From Cepaea nemoralis (taxonomy: Eukaryota; Mollusca; Gastropoda; Stylommatophora; Helicidae), in NCBI GenBank assembly GCA_014155875.1, contig JACEFZ010014585.1, forward strand, positions 496,001 to 560,000: 64,000 bases of DNA, written 5' to 3'. The notes under the pieces are model-generated. The model worked only from the letters and a program-made list of their open reading frames with translations, was not told the DNA's origin and ran no database searches. Positions 41,682-53,420 of the stretch are shown piece by piece. The translations under genes and the position numbers were made by a program. Positions within the stretch are counted from its first letter, which is position 1, and every line of letters begins with the position of its first letter.

Positions 41682-42162
41682 TTACTGATTCAGTGCCAGA
41701 CAAAAAGTAGGTTTCGATCACCCAAAAATGGATTGCGGAAAATGGGATGTAGGGGTGTGTCACAGTGACTTAAAAGTTGTGAATATGGTAGTAGATACGC
41801 TGTGTTATATATAAAATTAAAGAGGGTTGTATGGAGAAAACTAGTGTATTGATATTTTAACTATAAACACACATAGTATTATTTGGCGCTCACAGAAGGA
41901 GAAGAAGGAAGTAGAGACTAGAAGAGGCACTAGACAACATAAAATTTGAAAGCTATAGTCTTCTAGCCTCTACTTCCTTCTTCTCCTTCTGTGAGCGCCA
42001 AATAATACTATGTGTGTTTATTTATGTAATTGTCTTAGTGGCCTCAACGGTTTCTCCCATTGATTTCTTATATTTTAACTATAGTTTGAATTATAAGTCC
42101 CATGGCAGTTACGGGAAGTTTGAATAAGACGATTTATCATGCCATGGCATTGAATCAGTTAA
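41682..42162 (+). mobile_element. TTAA-type MITE, long class, carrying a foldback insertion
   Basis: Left end TTACTGATTCAGTGCC, right end GGCATTGAATCAGTTAA, so its termini are those of the short MITE class although the interior differs. Without the 204-bp insert it would be about 263 bp, close to the copy at 14591-14832. Confidence 0.75.
41866..42069. mobile_element. Foldback element nested in the MITE
   Basis: Flanked by ATATTTTAACTATA at 41852-41865 and 42070-42083, a 14-bp target-site duplication. The element contains 53-bp inverted arms (41864-41916 and 41968-42020) around a 50-bp loop, plus 49 bp of tail. The uninterrupted MITE copy at 14591-14832 lacks this segment. No coding capacity. 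Confidence 0.8.
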
Positions 42163-42615
42163 AGACTTAAGGTTCGATGCGCAGTGAAGATAATCTAATG
42201 GGTAACTATCTAACCAGCTTGTGGGAAATCCAGAAAGTACATCACCCTCTATACTGTCTCCAGCTTAACACAACCCTCTTATAGTGTCTCCAGCTTAGTA
42301 GTAGAGAGGTTTGCATGTTCCAGTGACACCAGCCAAGAGCTATGCCGACAGTAGCACAGCTACTGGTGTAGTCTCTCATATCGAACACGTCAAGGGTTAG
42401 GAAGTAGATGAAGAGGGGTGCAAACCTTGCAGGCGGGCTGCGGGAAGTCAACGGCTAGAGAAAACACACCAAAAACACATGCTTGTCGAAGTCGAATGTA
42501 CTGAGCCACGGGCTTGACGAAACAGTGCAACATAATTGCCTTTATGTGATGTCAGAAAGCACATTTTTTGCGTATAAATTCATGGTTACTTATTTTGGCA
42601 GTATATTGTGCGTTT
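42163..42615. other. No gene recognised
   Basis: A local duplicate (AACACAACCCTCTTATAGTG / TCACCCTCTATACTGTCTCC, each followed by CCAGCTTA) near 42241-42300. No gene supported. Confidence 0.4.
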
Positions 42616-42618
42616 ACA

Positions 42619-42827
<209 letters not shown>

Positions 42828-42907
<80 letters not shown>
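42828..42907. repeat. (AT)n microsatellite
   Basis: Uninterrupted AT dinucleotides following the LINE-X fragment. Confidence 0.97.
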
Positions 42908-42909
<2 letters not shown>

Positions 42910-43320
42910 AATACAGTAACGGGTGAGTCTCAGCGGAATGAGGCAATTATCTGCTGTGACTAACGAATGTTATTTAATCATTCTTGAGTCCAGGCTGTGA
43001 AGCGCACGTGTGGGCATTTGGCATTTATCTATGACGGGGGGACAAGGCTTTTATTTTGGCACATAGCCACATTCATAGTTATGAACAATTTGTGTTGATG
43101 TCACAATGTGACACAGAATAACAGCTCTGTAGTAATGTCCGTGCTATAACATTATTATGATAGAAGTTAGTCCTATCACTTGTGTGGAAGTCGTCTGACC
43201 GTGTCTCTCTACTGGTCTGGATCTATTCTCTTCCGCTCAACGAAAGTAGTACCTTTTATTCTCGCATGCCAGTGCTACGCATGATGCGTAAAGAAATAAG
43301 CACAACACGTAATAGCTAGT
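42910..43320. other. No gene recognised
   Basis: No supported feature on either strand. Confidence 0.45.
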
Positions 43321-43326
43321 CGCATA

Positions 43327-43630
43327 GGAGGTTAGCATGGCTGAATGAATAACAACCTGCGTCCTTAAACATCCGGTGTACTGATGACGAGGTAAGGGAT
43401 TCAACCCCTACACCGGACAGTTGGAATAAGATGTTGACTTCTCGTCCCTGACTTGAAATGTAAATTACAAGTTCCTCTGAAATCGAAGTGGGCTCACCTG
43501 ATGGCGAGGGACACTGTTAATAGCTAAAGCTAATCCACACACACACAACATTCAGTCCAGTGCTATTAGAAGTAGTGTGAATGGACTACGCTTGAGTTTA
43601 AAGCGAGAGAGAGCAAAGTAAAAAAAAGTT
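43327..43630 (+). mobile_element. SINE-C copy, full length
   Basis: Box A GCATGGCTGAATGAATAAC near 43335, box B GGGATTCAACCCC near 43398, body GTTGACTTCTCGTCCC, TCCTCTGAAATCGAAGTGGG, ATTCAGTCCAGTGC and a terminal GCGAGAGAGAGCAAAG with an A-rich tail. Aligns end to end with 6125-6420. Confidence 0.82.
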
Positions 43631-43659
43631 ACTCCTATAGATGACAATTCCTTTCAGAT

Positions 43660-43745
43660 TAATATCCGAAATGTGTCCGATTCGGTCACGGAATTATTAA
43701 TCTGAGACTTCTCTTCTGGGGTTGAAGGGGATATGGTAATGAAAT
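43660..43745 (+). repeat. Rep-G fragment
   Basis: Contains GTCCGATTCGGTCACGGAAT, TATTAATCTGAGACTTCTC and GGGGTTGAAGGGG, matching the centre of 22245-22418 (minus strand). Confidence 0.5.
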
Positions 43746-43749
43746 AATA

Positions 43750-44740
43750 GACATATAACGCATAGAAAATTACCCCGATTATAGTCTTGGGGTTTATTTT
43801 GGCTAAACTGAAAAGTGCAGTTTGCAAAGAGATCTGGCCATTATGACAGGAAACAGCACACAATATGGGAAACCCAACCTATGACTGCACGCAAGAGGGC
43901 CTCGATGGATCACATAGGGCCGATAAGTAATCTCGGCAAGATTACTCGATCAATAGTAAGGCCCTTATGTGGACCTCAACGGCATCAGAACCCACTTGTC
44001 ATCGTAGAAACTGACACCATGGCCAGTTCATGAGCACAGTATAAATATACATACACCTTTGTTCTCATTTACCTCAGTCCATACACAAGCTATCTTATAT
44101 AATAACCTCTAGTACACTGGACTGATGTTTGCAAGTTGATATATGGACTAACCAGGTTGCAGATCCTAGTTCCACAGATTAAAGGTATTTCATGATCAAC
44201 AGGCTCCAACCCACTGCCTATAAGAACATTTATTTCGTAAATTACAAACTGATCTCTTTGTCTTTTCTAGCCTCTTCCATTTTGAGAAAACATACCCTCT
44301 CCTGATATTCTCATGCACTCTCTACCATCTTTTTGGAACATGTCACTTGTCGCATGTGATCGAAACTACCCAGATTCCTTTCAGTTGTTTCCTTTTCTTC
44401 CTAATATTGAATCTTTCATGCATCGGCCACTTCACCATGCCTCATATCCCGACTCTGTGTTGTTCAGGCCGTTCACGAACACACTCCTTTTCATTCATGT
44501 CAATGTTTTAAATGTAAATTCTTCAGTGAGCCTTCTGTTTGCTGTTGGTATCTGAACACTGGCGCGCCCCTGTTTGCCAAAGGGTATCGGGTTTTCTTCT
44601 TCTTCTTTTTTTCAATTATCCGGGGATTTTTCTCTTCATGTCTTAGCTTCAAAGTACTTTGAGAGGGAAGTTCAAAATGACCGTCTATTTAATGTGACAT
44701 TTATCAAACTGGAAGCTTTGCAGATGTTGTATAGCAATGT
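43750..44740. other. No gene recognised
   Basis: Nearly 1 kb without supported genes or repeat relatives. The frames present are short and motif-free. Confidence 0.45.
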
Positions 44741-44748
44741 TCTTTGTT

Positions 44749-44749
<1 letters not shown>

Positions 44750-44781
<32 letters not shown>

Positions 44782-44782
44782 T
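44750..44782. repeat. (GT)n microsatellite
   Basis: GT dinucleotide run. Confidence 0.95.
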
Positions 44783-44857
44783 TCTCTAATTTGCAAATAT
44801 ATTTCGTATTTTGCACACTAGTACTTGTAACTAACGAGAGGTGGGCATAATTCTTGG

Positions 44858-44929
44858 TATATCACAAGTCACATGATGTGGTATATCACAAGTCACATGA
44901 TGTGGTATATCACAAGTCACATGATGTGG
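44858..44929 (+). repeat. 24-bp tandem repeat, three exact copies
   Basis: Three identical units of GTATATCACAAGTCACATGA plus TGTG. The unit contains the palindrome-like TCACATGATGTGG. Confidence 0.95.
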
Positions 44930-44974
44930 TGGGTGATTCCCTGCCAAAATTAGAGCCAAGTCACATCAAGATTT

Positions 44975-45560
<586 letters not shown>

Positions 45561-45644
45561 ATTGATGCTACTACTATTATTACTACTATTTACGTCTTCC
45601 TTCCTTCCTTCAATCCTTGCTCCTTCTTACTTTCTGTCACCATT

Positions 45645-45756
45645 CTCACTAGATGTATGTGGCTTCATCCTCACTAAATCTACGTGGCTTCATCCTCACT
45701 AAATCTACATGGCTTCATCCTCACTAAATCTACCTGGCTTCATCCTCACTAAATCT
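45645..45756 (+). repeat. 25-bp tandem repeat, about four units
   Basis: Units of GGCTTCATCCTCACTAAATC plus TACGT/TACAT/TACCT. The last unit runs straight into the SINE-A 3' tail. Confidence 0.93.
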
Positions 45757-45767
45757 TTAAAAAGTCG

Positions 45768-45995
45768 CTTAAAAGTCGACAGGGTCGACTTCATCGCACC
45801 GGGTTTTATCCCATATGGCTCGGTCTCTTTCCGTAGGGCGGAAAGCGTCGCACAAAGCACGAACTCCTTAGCTTTTAGCGACGACCCACAGGAGTCTCCG
45901 AAACATTTAACTCGTAAACCGAAGGGTGCGGCCCGGAATCGAACCAACAACCTTCGGATCACTAGTCAAACGGCTTGACCACTTCGCCACTCATT
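45768..45995 (-). mobile_element. SINE-A copy, best head
   Basis: Minus strand begins GTGGCGAAGTGGTCAAGCCG (box A), then TTGGTTCGATTCC (box B) near 45945, followed by TTCGGTTTACGAG, TTTCGGAGACTCC, GTTCGTGCTTTGTGCGACGC, AAACCCGGTGCGATG and TCGACTTTTAAGCGACTTTT. The head resembles a tRNA with a 5' half only. Confidence 0.85.
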
Positions 45996-45999
45996 CTCA

Positions 46000-46415
46000 C
46001 AAAAAAGAGACATGTTATTTGTCGCCCGTCTTTAATTGTATTATATGGTGTGATAATATTTATGTATAATGCCATGATTTCTCCAAACTGCCCCGTCTTG
46101 TGGACTTGACAGATATTCTCAAGCATTTATTCTTGAGTATGATGAGTTTCCTCTCTGTGATTTAAAGATAACTTGAGTCATTCTTCATTATTCTGTTGTG
46201 GCGTAAGTGTCACTGTTACAGCCAGATTGACCAGAAGTAAGTGGGTAGTCCTAGTTTATTGTTAAGAACATTAAGTGATTTTGAGAGATAACAGGTTGAC
46301 AGCCGCTGATGGGATCAGCTTTCCCACTAAACAGGGGAGACGATTTTTCTTAAATATCAGAAGATCATAAATTCATTCTATACTAAGCAAATCACGGGGG
46401 AGGGGGAAGAAAGAG
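46000..46415. other. No gene recognised
   Basis: No supported feature. Confidence 0.45.
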
Positions 46416-46417
46416 GA

Positions 46418-46472
46418 CAAAGGGGGGGGGGGGGGGGGGTAGACTTGGGGGAGATTTGTGGGGGGGGGGGGG
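46418..46472. repeat. Two poly-G runs
   Basis: G-runs of about 19 bp (near 46421-46439) and 13 bp (near 46459-46471) separated by TAGACTTGGGGGAG. With the G-blocks between them they could fold into a G-quadruplex on the plus strand. Confidence 0.9.
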
Positions 46473-46938
46473 ATAGAGACTGGACAATTAAACCACCCCA
46501 GGATATCTTCCTCCTGGAAAGTCATACATTCTTTTCCCACATTGCCAAAGAACATTTCGAGCCAAAATAGACCTTGCCAGCCTTCTGAGAACGGACGGCT
46601 CAAACCTCTCAAGCCCACCGGATGAAATTAATGGTCATCATCATACTTGATGGACAAACACCACATACTAAGCAAATCACTATGTGTTGAACAGTTAATA
46701 GCTTTTCTTCTTCATTAAGGAATGGATGTGATCCATAGAGTATCCAATAGGTGGTGAATTGTTGCTAAAGAATATATCCAGATCAATAAGAGTAACAGTG
46801 ATTTGATCAACTTAAAGCAGTAGGTGGGATATAGCAGTAGCAGTAGGAAATATATGCTTCTCAATCAGCGGTTATCCTTATTCTAAATCTGAAAAATACG
46901 CTAAGAGTCTTCACTGTAACCAATCATTTCGGCAGTGC
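46473..46938. other. No gene recognised
   Basis: No supported feature; the short repeat ACTAAGCAAATCAC occurs at 46382 and 46667. Confidence 0.4.
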
Positions 46939-46944
46939 AACTAA

Positions 46945-47305
46945 TCATCATCATGTGCCATGCCGGTAAGCGTGGGCGGTCATGTTTCGCCATCTTACAT
47001 GATAACCAGAGTCGTGGATCAGCTCTGTGTTCTTGTCCCATCCATGCCACGTGGTCAAGCCATCCAGGTATTTACGTCTCTGCCTTCCCCTTGTTCCTTT
47101 CCCCTTGTTCTTTTCCCCTTATTCTTGCCAGAGTCACCAAGTTCTCTAGTTTATTTCTCCTCATAACGTCCCCAAAACAATGTAAATATCGACGTCTAAT
47201 TTCTCTAATCAATTTACCGTTATCATTTGTTTCCTGTAGGACTTGTCCGTTGGTTTTTTCTACCTGTCGATAGTATTCTTAGCATTTTCCTAAGAAACCA
47301 CATTT
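46945..47305 (-). pseudogene. LINE-2 3' end, short copy
   Basis: Minus-strand terminus with GATGATGATTA tail at 46945 and a degraded C-terminal region. Its 5' break abuts the (GAT)n tail of the long LINE-2 copy at 47308. A GKNKGKRTRGKERGRQRRK-like basic block is preserved. Confidence 0.7.
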
Positions 47306-47307
47306 CC

Positions 47308-50300
47308 ACTGCCATCATCATCATCAAGTGCCCTGCCAGCTGGCGTAGGCGTTCATGCCTCTCCACAGATCTCGGTCTTTGGTGTTCTGGATCAACTCTG
47401 CTGCTGATATTCCTCCGTGCCACTGTCTCAATCCATCCAGCATCATTTCTCTTGGTCTGCCTCTGCCTCTTTTCCCCTCGATCTTTCCAGTTGTCACGAT
47501 GTTCTCCAATGCCTCTCTTCTCATTACATGACCAAAGAAAGCTGTTTGTCTCTTTCTTATTATTTTATTTTCTTAGTATGTAGTGTTCTAGTTTCATTAG
47601 CCTGTTTCAGGCAGTCGTCGTTAGTTACTCTGGCAGTCCAAGGAATTCTCAACATTCGTCTCAGGAACCACATATCTGTTGCTTCTAATTTCTTCTTAAT
47701 TTGTTCATTTACATTCCAAGATTCACTGCCATACAGCAAAACTGGTTCTACATAGCATTTCAGCACTCTCTTTCTTACATTCAGTGATAGTGACTTATTG
47801 CACAAGATACTCTTCATTTTCTTAAATGCGGCCTTTGCCTGCCCTATTCTGCTCTTAATCTCTGTTGTACATCTTCCATCTGATGTTATAAATGTCCCTA
47901 GGTATCTAAAATTATCCACTTGGTTAAGAATTGTTCCTCCTATTTCTATGTCACGTTTTGGTGTCACCATTTTCTTTGATATCACCATTGTTACTGTTTT
48001 CTTGATATTCAAGAAGAGTCCTTTCCTTGCACTCTCTGTTACTACAACGTCTAATAATTTTTGTAGGTCTGTTGATTTATCTGCCATCAATACTGTGTCA
48101 CCTGCATAGCGTATATTATTTATATTATAACCTCCAACTAGTATTCCTGGCATCTCTTTGATCTCTCTCATTATTACTTCGCTATATAGGGAGAAGAGAT
48201 CTGGTAACAAGACACACCCTTGTCGTATTCCTAGCTTTATGTGTTCGTAACTACCCTCTTTATTTCCAATTTTAATTGCTGCTACTTGGTTCCAGTAAAT
48301 ATTCTTTATTATTCTTAAATCTTTCCCATCAATGTTGATATCTTCCAACATTTTAATCAGCTCATCATGTTTTACTTTATCAAATGCCTTAGTATAATCT
48401 ATGAAGCATAAATATATGTCTTTCTGTTTCTCTATTGACCTTTCTATTAGTGTCCGTAATGTATAAATTGCATTGTTTGTGCCCTTTCCTTCCACAAATC
48501 CATACTGTTCTTCACTAATTTCCATTTTTATTTTCTTTCTGGTTCTTCTCATTATGATTCTGAGCAGAAGCTTAGTGATATGGTTTATGAGGTTAATTGT
48601 GCGAAAATCTTCACATTCAATTGCTCCTGGTCTTTTTGGTATATCTATAAAGACTGATTTTAGCATATCACTGGGTAGATATCCACTGCTGTAAATATCA
48701 TTTCACATTTTGGTTAATATATCTACTCCAAATTCTCCCAATACTTCTAATTCTTCTATTGTGATTTCATCTGGTCGAGCTGTTTTTCCTTTCTTCATAT
48801 ATTTCATAGCGTCAGCGACTTCTTCTTTTAGAATAGGTGGACCTTCTAAGTTACTTTCTTCTGTTAATTCTTCCCTTTCCCCATCATAAAATTCTTTTAT
48901 ATACTCATTCCACCTCTTCATTATATCATCTTCCTCCAATAATATCTTTCCTGTTTTTGATTTCAAACACCCTGTATTTATTCTTATTTTTCTTCCCGTG
49001 AGCTCACTGATTTGTCTGTGCATATTTTTTGTATCTTTAATGGCATTTAATTCAATTTATTTTGCACTGTTCGTTTAACCAACTTTCTGTAGCCTTCCCA
49101 CATTTATCTTTTATTTCTTTATTTATCTTAGTGTATTCTTGTTTGTCATTTTTTCTCTGTTTTCTTTTGTCCATCAGCATTAAGATTTCTTCATTCATCC
49201 ATTTTTTCTTAGCTATTTGACTTCTCTCCGGTAATATTTTTTTTGGATGAGTGGAGTCCTTTAACATTTCTCATTGTTCATTTATACTCTGTATTTAGTT
49301 ATCGCATTGTACCTATTTTTCACAGTCACTATGTATTGTTCTTGAATTTCTTTATCTACTTTCAGAACCTCTTTATTAAGTCTCATGTTCCTAACCATTT
49401 GTTTCCCTCTCTTTAATCTTACTTTTATTTGTCCACATAGTGGTACATGATCACTATTACAGTCGGAGCCAGGCATTGTTTTTATATTAATTAGAGCATT
49501 TCTAAATCTTTTATTAATAGTATGTAGTCAATTTGGTTGCGTATATTCTGATCAGGGCTATTCCATGTGTATAGTCCTTTTTTATGGTGTTTAAACCACG
49601 TGTTTCCAATTATCATATCATTGATATTTGCCCATTCTATTAACTTTTCCCCTCTTTCATTTCTTGTACCTAAACCATAATTCCCCACTACATCCTCCAT
49701 TTTCCCCTTTACTACTTTTGCATTAAAATCTCCAATTATTATTTTTATTTCCTGTGATCCAATTTGAGCCATCGCCATTTCTATTTTGTCGTAAAAGTGT
49801 TGTATTTCTTCATCACTACTGCTTGTTGTTGGTGCATATACTTGTATACTATTTATATCTATTGGTTTGCCTTTGATTTTGACCAAAATAACTCGATCTG
49901 AAATACACCAGTATCCATTAAGGGACTTGGCTGTTTCTTCGTCAAGTATTATTCCTACACCTTTTTCGTGTGTATCCCCTCCAGAATAAATTATTGTGTG
50001 GTTGTCAGCTATAATTTTGCCCGATCCCTTCCATCTCATCTCACTAACGCATAGATATTCATATTCATGCTATACATTTCTTTTAGAACATTGTTCAACT
50101 TTCCTAGCTCATTTAATGTCCTAACATTCCATGTTCCTACTCTAAATTTATTTATTTTAGTTAAGATTTTGCCATCAGTAGCTGGATGACGGTCTGGTGT
50201 CACCTGTAGCTCATGACTGTCCTTACCAGTCGAGGATGTCCTAAGACAGACATTAACGTCGTTCACTAACTCTGATATGTGTTTTGCCATGAAGTCTTGG
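47308..50300 (-). pseudogene. LINE-2 (RTE-like), near full length, inactivated
   Basis: Minus strand, in order: endonuclease (EEP fold) N-terminus with VGTWNVRTLNELGKL near 50140; endonuclease core (50039-49491) with KIIIGDFNAKV and NQIDYILL; a linker region; RT from about 49020 with NLINHITKLLLRIIMRR, EEQYGFVEGKGTNNAIY, FIDYTKAFDKVKH (motif A) and LGIRQGCVLLPDLF (motif B). The catalytic box is RYAGD (near 48100) where YADD is expected. C-terminus: VLLYGSESWN, MWFLRRMLRIPWTA, KIEGKRGRGRPREMMLDG, DLWRGMNAYASWQGT, then a (GAT)n tail at 47308. At least five frameshifts or stops break it into pieces. Gene order and single-ORF layout fit RTE-like LINEs; the exact clade needs a phylogeny. Confidence 0.88.
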
Positions 50301-50565
50301 GAAGATAATGTGGTGGTTTCCCCTTGACTTCCACATTCACATGGTGAATGTTTTTATGTTTAGATGTTTTTCAGCTTGTCTGCTTATCGTCCACGTTTCT
50401 TATCCATACAAAAGTACAGGTTCTATCCGCCTTAGGTAACAAAATAAGCAGAATGCATTACAATCACAATTCTTTTGTGGGAGGTCAACAAGGCCGAATG
50501 GTCGGCCAGTCTGTCATTTTTTTTTAACCACCCCTCCGCCGCATAACCGAAGTATTAAACTATTA
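50301..50565. other. No gene recognised
   Basis: Possibly 5' untranslated sequence of the LINE-2 copy for the first tens of bases; otherwise nothing supported. Confidence 0.35.
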
Positions 50566-50566
50566 C

Positions 50567-50705
50567 TATAGGATGTATTTTTAATGACTGTGCAGTGTTA
50601 ATATTGCCGGTCCAAGTTTTGTATTCACCCTCTGTACAGTTCATGCAACATAATAGGTAAATATAAAACTTGGACCGGCAATATTTTCGAACAGTTTCTT
50701 ATAGT
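50567..50705 (+). mobile_element. MITE with ACTTGGACCGGC inner inverted repeats, truncated
   Basis: Left end CTATAGGATGTATTTTTAAT; inner inverted pair ATTGCCGGTCCAAGTTTT (about 50605) and AAACTTGGACCGGCAAT (about 50669). Homologous to 51457-51667, but its right end is replaced by LINE-2 sequence. Confidence 0.7.
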
Positions 50706-51035
50706 TTCATTAGCCCCTTTCAGACAGTCGTTGTTAGTTACTTTGGCAGTCCAATGAATTCGCAACATTCGTCTCAGGAACCACATCTCTGTTTCTTCCG
50801 ATCTCTTCCTAATTTGTTCCTTTTCATTCCAAGATTCACTACCATACAGCAAAATAAGTTCTATATAGCATTTCAGCACTCTCTTTCTTACATTCAGTGA
50901 TAATGACTTATTGCATAAGACATCAGATACTTTTCATTTTCTGAAATGCAGCCTTTGCTTGCCCTATTCTGCTCTTAATCTGTTGTGCATCTTCCATCTG
51001 ATGTTACAAATGCCCGTATGTATTTCATACTATCC
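50706..51035 (-). pseudogene. LINE-2 RT C-terminal fragment
   Basis: Minus strand: SDGRCTTD-like start, VLKCYIELILLYGSESWNEK, MWFLRRMLRIHWTAKVTNND, ending at KGANET. Truncated on both sides relative to 47308-50300 and with an indel near 50925. Confidence 0.8.
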
Positions 51036-51084
51036 ACTTGGTAATATGGAGAGCCAATCAACAGGCCGCCTGTCTCCCTGGCCT

Positions 51085-51305
51085 AAGAGTTTAACGTCTT
51101 TCTCCGTAAGCCCGTACACTCTCGTGAGTAACGTGAGGTGCGCTAGAATCGGTAGCGGTTCTCACTGCGTCGGTAACTTACGGGGTATTGTGAGCCGGTC
51201 GCTCAGAAAGCAATGGCAAACTACTGAGCTTAATCTTGCCAAGAAATCAACAATCAGCTGAAAGATGCAGCTGTTGACAGCGATGTCCTGTAAAGGATAT
51301 GCGAA
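51085..51305 (+). mobile_element. SINE-B copy, altered head
   Basis: Core GCTCAGAAAGCAATGGCAAA and CTACTGAGCTTAATCTTGCC plus 3' TGTTGACAGCGATGTCCTG and TAAAGGATATGCGAAC are clear. The 5' part (from about 51085) diverges from the other copies and lacks a good box B. Confidence 0.7.
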
Positions 51306-51337
51306 CCACACACACACACACACAAATCAACAGCCAA

Positions 51338-51420
51338 AAACATCAGTCCGGTGCATTAGACGTAATAGTAAGTGTATGGGCTACGCTTTAAAGCGAGCGA
51401 ACGCAAAACAAACATAAAAA
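51338..51420 (+). mobile_element. SINE-C 3' fragment
   Basis: ACATCAGTCCGGTGCATTAG, GTATGGGCTACGC and AAAGCGAGCGAACGC match the 3' end of SINE-C. It follows SINE-B after a CA run, as if the SINE-B tail recruited it. Confidence 0.65.
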
Positions 51421-51456
51421 AGAATTTTTGTGTCAAGTGTTTTGAATCAAATGAAA

Positions 51457-51667
51457 CAGGGTGTATTTTAATGACTGTTCGGTATTTGAAGATATTACCG
51501 GTCCAAGTTTTGTATTTACCTATTATGTTTCATGAACCTTACAGAAGGGGAATACAAAACTTGGACCGGCAACATTTTCAAACACTGGGAAGGGGGGTGG
51601 GTGTTCTTAACGTACCATCTAGTAGTGTGTATGATCAGTATATTGTGATTAAAAATACACCCTATAG
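51457..51667 (+). mobile_element. MITE with ACTTGGACCGGC inner inverted repeats
   Basis: Terminal inverted repeats CAGGGTGTATTTTAATGAC (left) and GTGATTAAAAATACACCCTA (right). A second inverted pair inside (TACCGGTCCAAGTTTTGTAT near 51496; ATACAAAACTTGGACCGGC near 51552). No coding frame. Confidence 0.8.
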
Positions 51668-51681
51668 AATATAGTGATTAC

Positions 51682-51909
51682 TTAACTGATTCAGTGCCGA
51701 AGGATAATATATCGCCACATGTGACCTTCCATTTGAACAGAAGGACGATATATCGCAATTCAATAGTCATTATATTATTTGCTTTGTTTCGTAGTATCTT
51801 CAGCAATTTTAATGCTCTGTGACCGTAAATTTACATTATAATACGTGTTCATTTGATTGTGCACCATGTTTGGTCGATACCTACTTGTTTTTCGCACTGA
51901 ATCAGTTAA
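51682..51909 (+). mobile_element. TTAA-type MITE, short class
   Basis: TTAACTGATTCAGTGCCG at the left and GCACTGAATCAGTTAA at the right, exact inverted ends with TTAA borders. Interior aligns with 8364-8586. Confidence 0.88.
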
Positions 51910-52225
51910 GTTTCGAATAGGTAGGCCATCTGTGTCGTCAGATGGTGCCACCGAGGATAACTGAACTGTATAATAAATCAAATGTGACAGGAACGTGTGA
52001 GAGCACTGTGATAAAGAAAGCATATTAGTGTGATATGTAAATGTTAATGGCGTCTGTTGTCGTCTGCCAGCCAGAGAAAATTGCAGACTGTACCAGCGAT
52101 GGTCACAGCCTGGCTGGCAAACCGAATGTGACAGCTGAATGTGGCAGTCTGTTCGAGAATCTAAAGGCATGCTCACACACAAGAGCATAAACAGCCAGCC
52201 AGACACACTCATACACACACACACC
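51910..52225. other. No gene recognised
   Basis: No supported feature. Confidence 0.4.
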
Positions 52226-52227
52226 AC

Positions 52228-52230
52228 ACA

Positions 52231-52283
<53 letters not shown>

Positions 52284-52285
52284 GT
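52228..52285. repeat. (CA)n-(TA)n microsatellite
   Basis: CA run followed by a short TA run. Confidence 0.95.
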
Positions 52286-52414
52286 TATAGTGAACAGTAT
52301 TAAACAGCAACTTCATGATATGGTGAACACATATAACAGTATAAAAGAGCAGCTTTTTGATATAGTGAAAACACTGATATATGAAACCACTATGTAGATG
52401 TTCTCTATTGCCTA

Positions 52415-53285
52415 TCATCATCATCATCATCCAGTGTCTTGCCGGCTGGCGTTGGCGATCATGCCTCTCCACAAATTACGATCTCTGACGTCATGGATCA
52501 ATTCGTATGTTGACCCCCGTCCATGCCATGACACAAGAATGTCAAGAATATTCTCACACTGTCTTCCTGTATCTCTCTTTCAGTAAATCTTTCCGATTGT
52601 CACAACATGTTCCAGATTTTGTCTTGTCATAACGTGGCGAAAAATTAATGACTGCCTCTTTCTGATGTCCGTGATAAGTTGTCTTTGTGACCCAGCTTCC
52701 CTTAAAACTTCCTGATTGCTCTTTTTGGCTGTCCCATTAATTTTCAGCATTCTTATATATACCACATCTCCAAGGCTTCCATGAATGTTTTCGACTGTGT
52801 ACTAATTGTCCAGGACTCGCAGCCGTATGTTAAAACTGGTTCTATGTAACATGCAAGAACTCTTCTTCTAACTTTCAAGGGCAGTGACTTATTTCACAAA
52901 ACGTTCTTCATTTGATAGAATACAGTTTTTGCTTGTCCTGTTCTGTTCTTTATCTCAATGATGGATCTTCTGTCTGATATTATCCATGTGCCTAGATATC
53001 TGAATGTCTACACCCGTCTCAAAATAACGTCCTGTACTTTAATTGAAAATTTAGGCATAATTTGTTTCTTTGATATCACCGTGATTTCTGTCTTTCTATT
53101 ATTCAAACCAAGACCCATTTTTGTCACTTTCTACAACCACTGTATCTATCATTTCCTGTATGTCATATTCTGACTTGTTGCTATCAAAACGGTGTCATTA
53201 GCATAACGTATGTCCACCAACCAGAATCCCTAGCATGTTGCCTGTAAGTCGTCCATTGGGCGTCAAATAGTCCTTATAATAACGC
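52415..53285 (-). pseudogene. LINE-2-type RT and C-terminus, degraded
   Basis: Minus strand: IRYANDTVLIATS-like catalytic region near 53200 (YAND for YADD), VILRRV, FRYLGTWIISDRRSIIEIKN, VRRRVLACYIEPVLTYGCES, MWYIRMLKINGTAKKSNQEV, LIFRHVMTRQNLEHVVT, RNLWRGMIANANRQDTG, then a (GAT)n tail at 52415-52430. Frameshifts and stops separate the segments. Confidence 0.78.
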
Positions 53286-53318
53286 AGGCGTTTGCTTGAC
53301 AGCGGGAGATACCTTCAA

Positions 53319-53370
53319 CCTCTCTCTCTCTCTCTCTCTCTCTCTCGCTCTCTCTCTTTCGTTCTCGCTC

Positions 53371-53419
<49 letters not shown>
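53319..53419. repeat. (CT)n microsatellite
   Basis: CT run with GCTC and TTCG interruptions. Confidence 0.95.
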
Positions 53420-53420
<1 letters not shown>

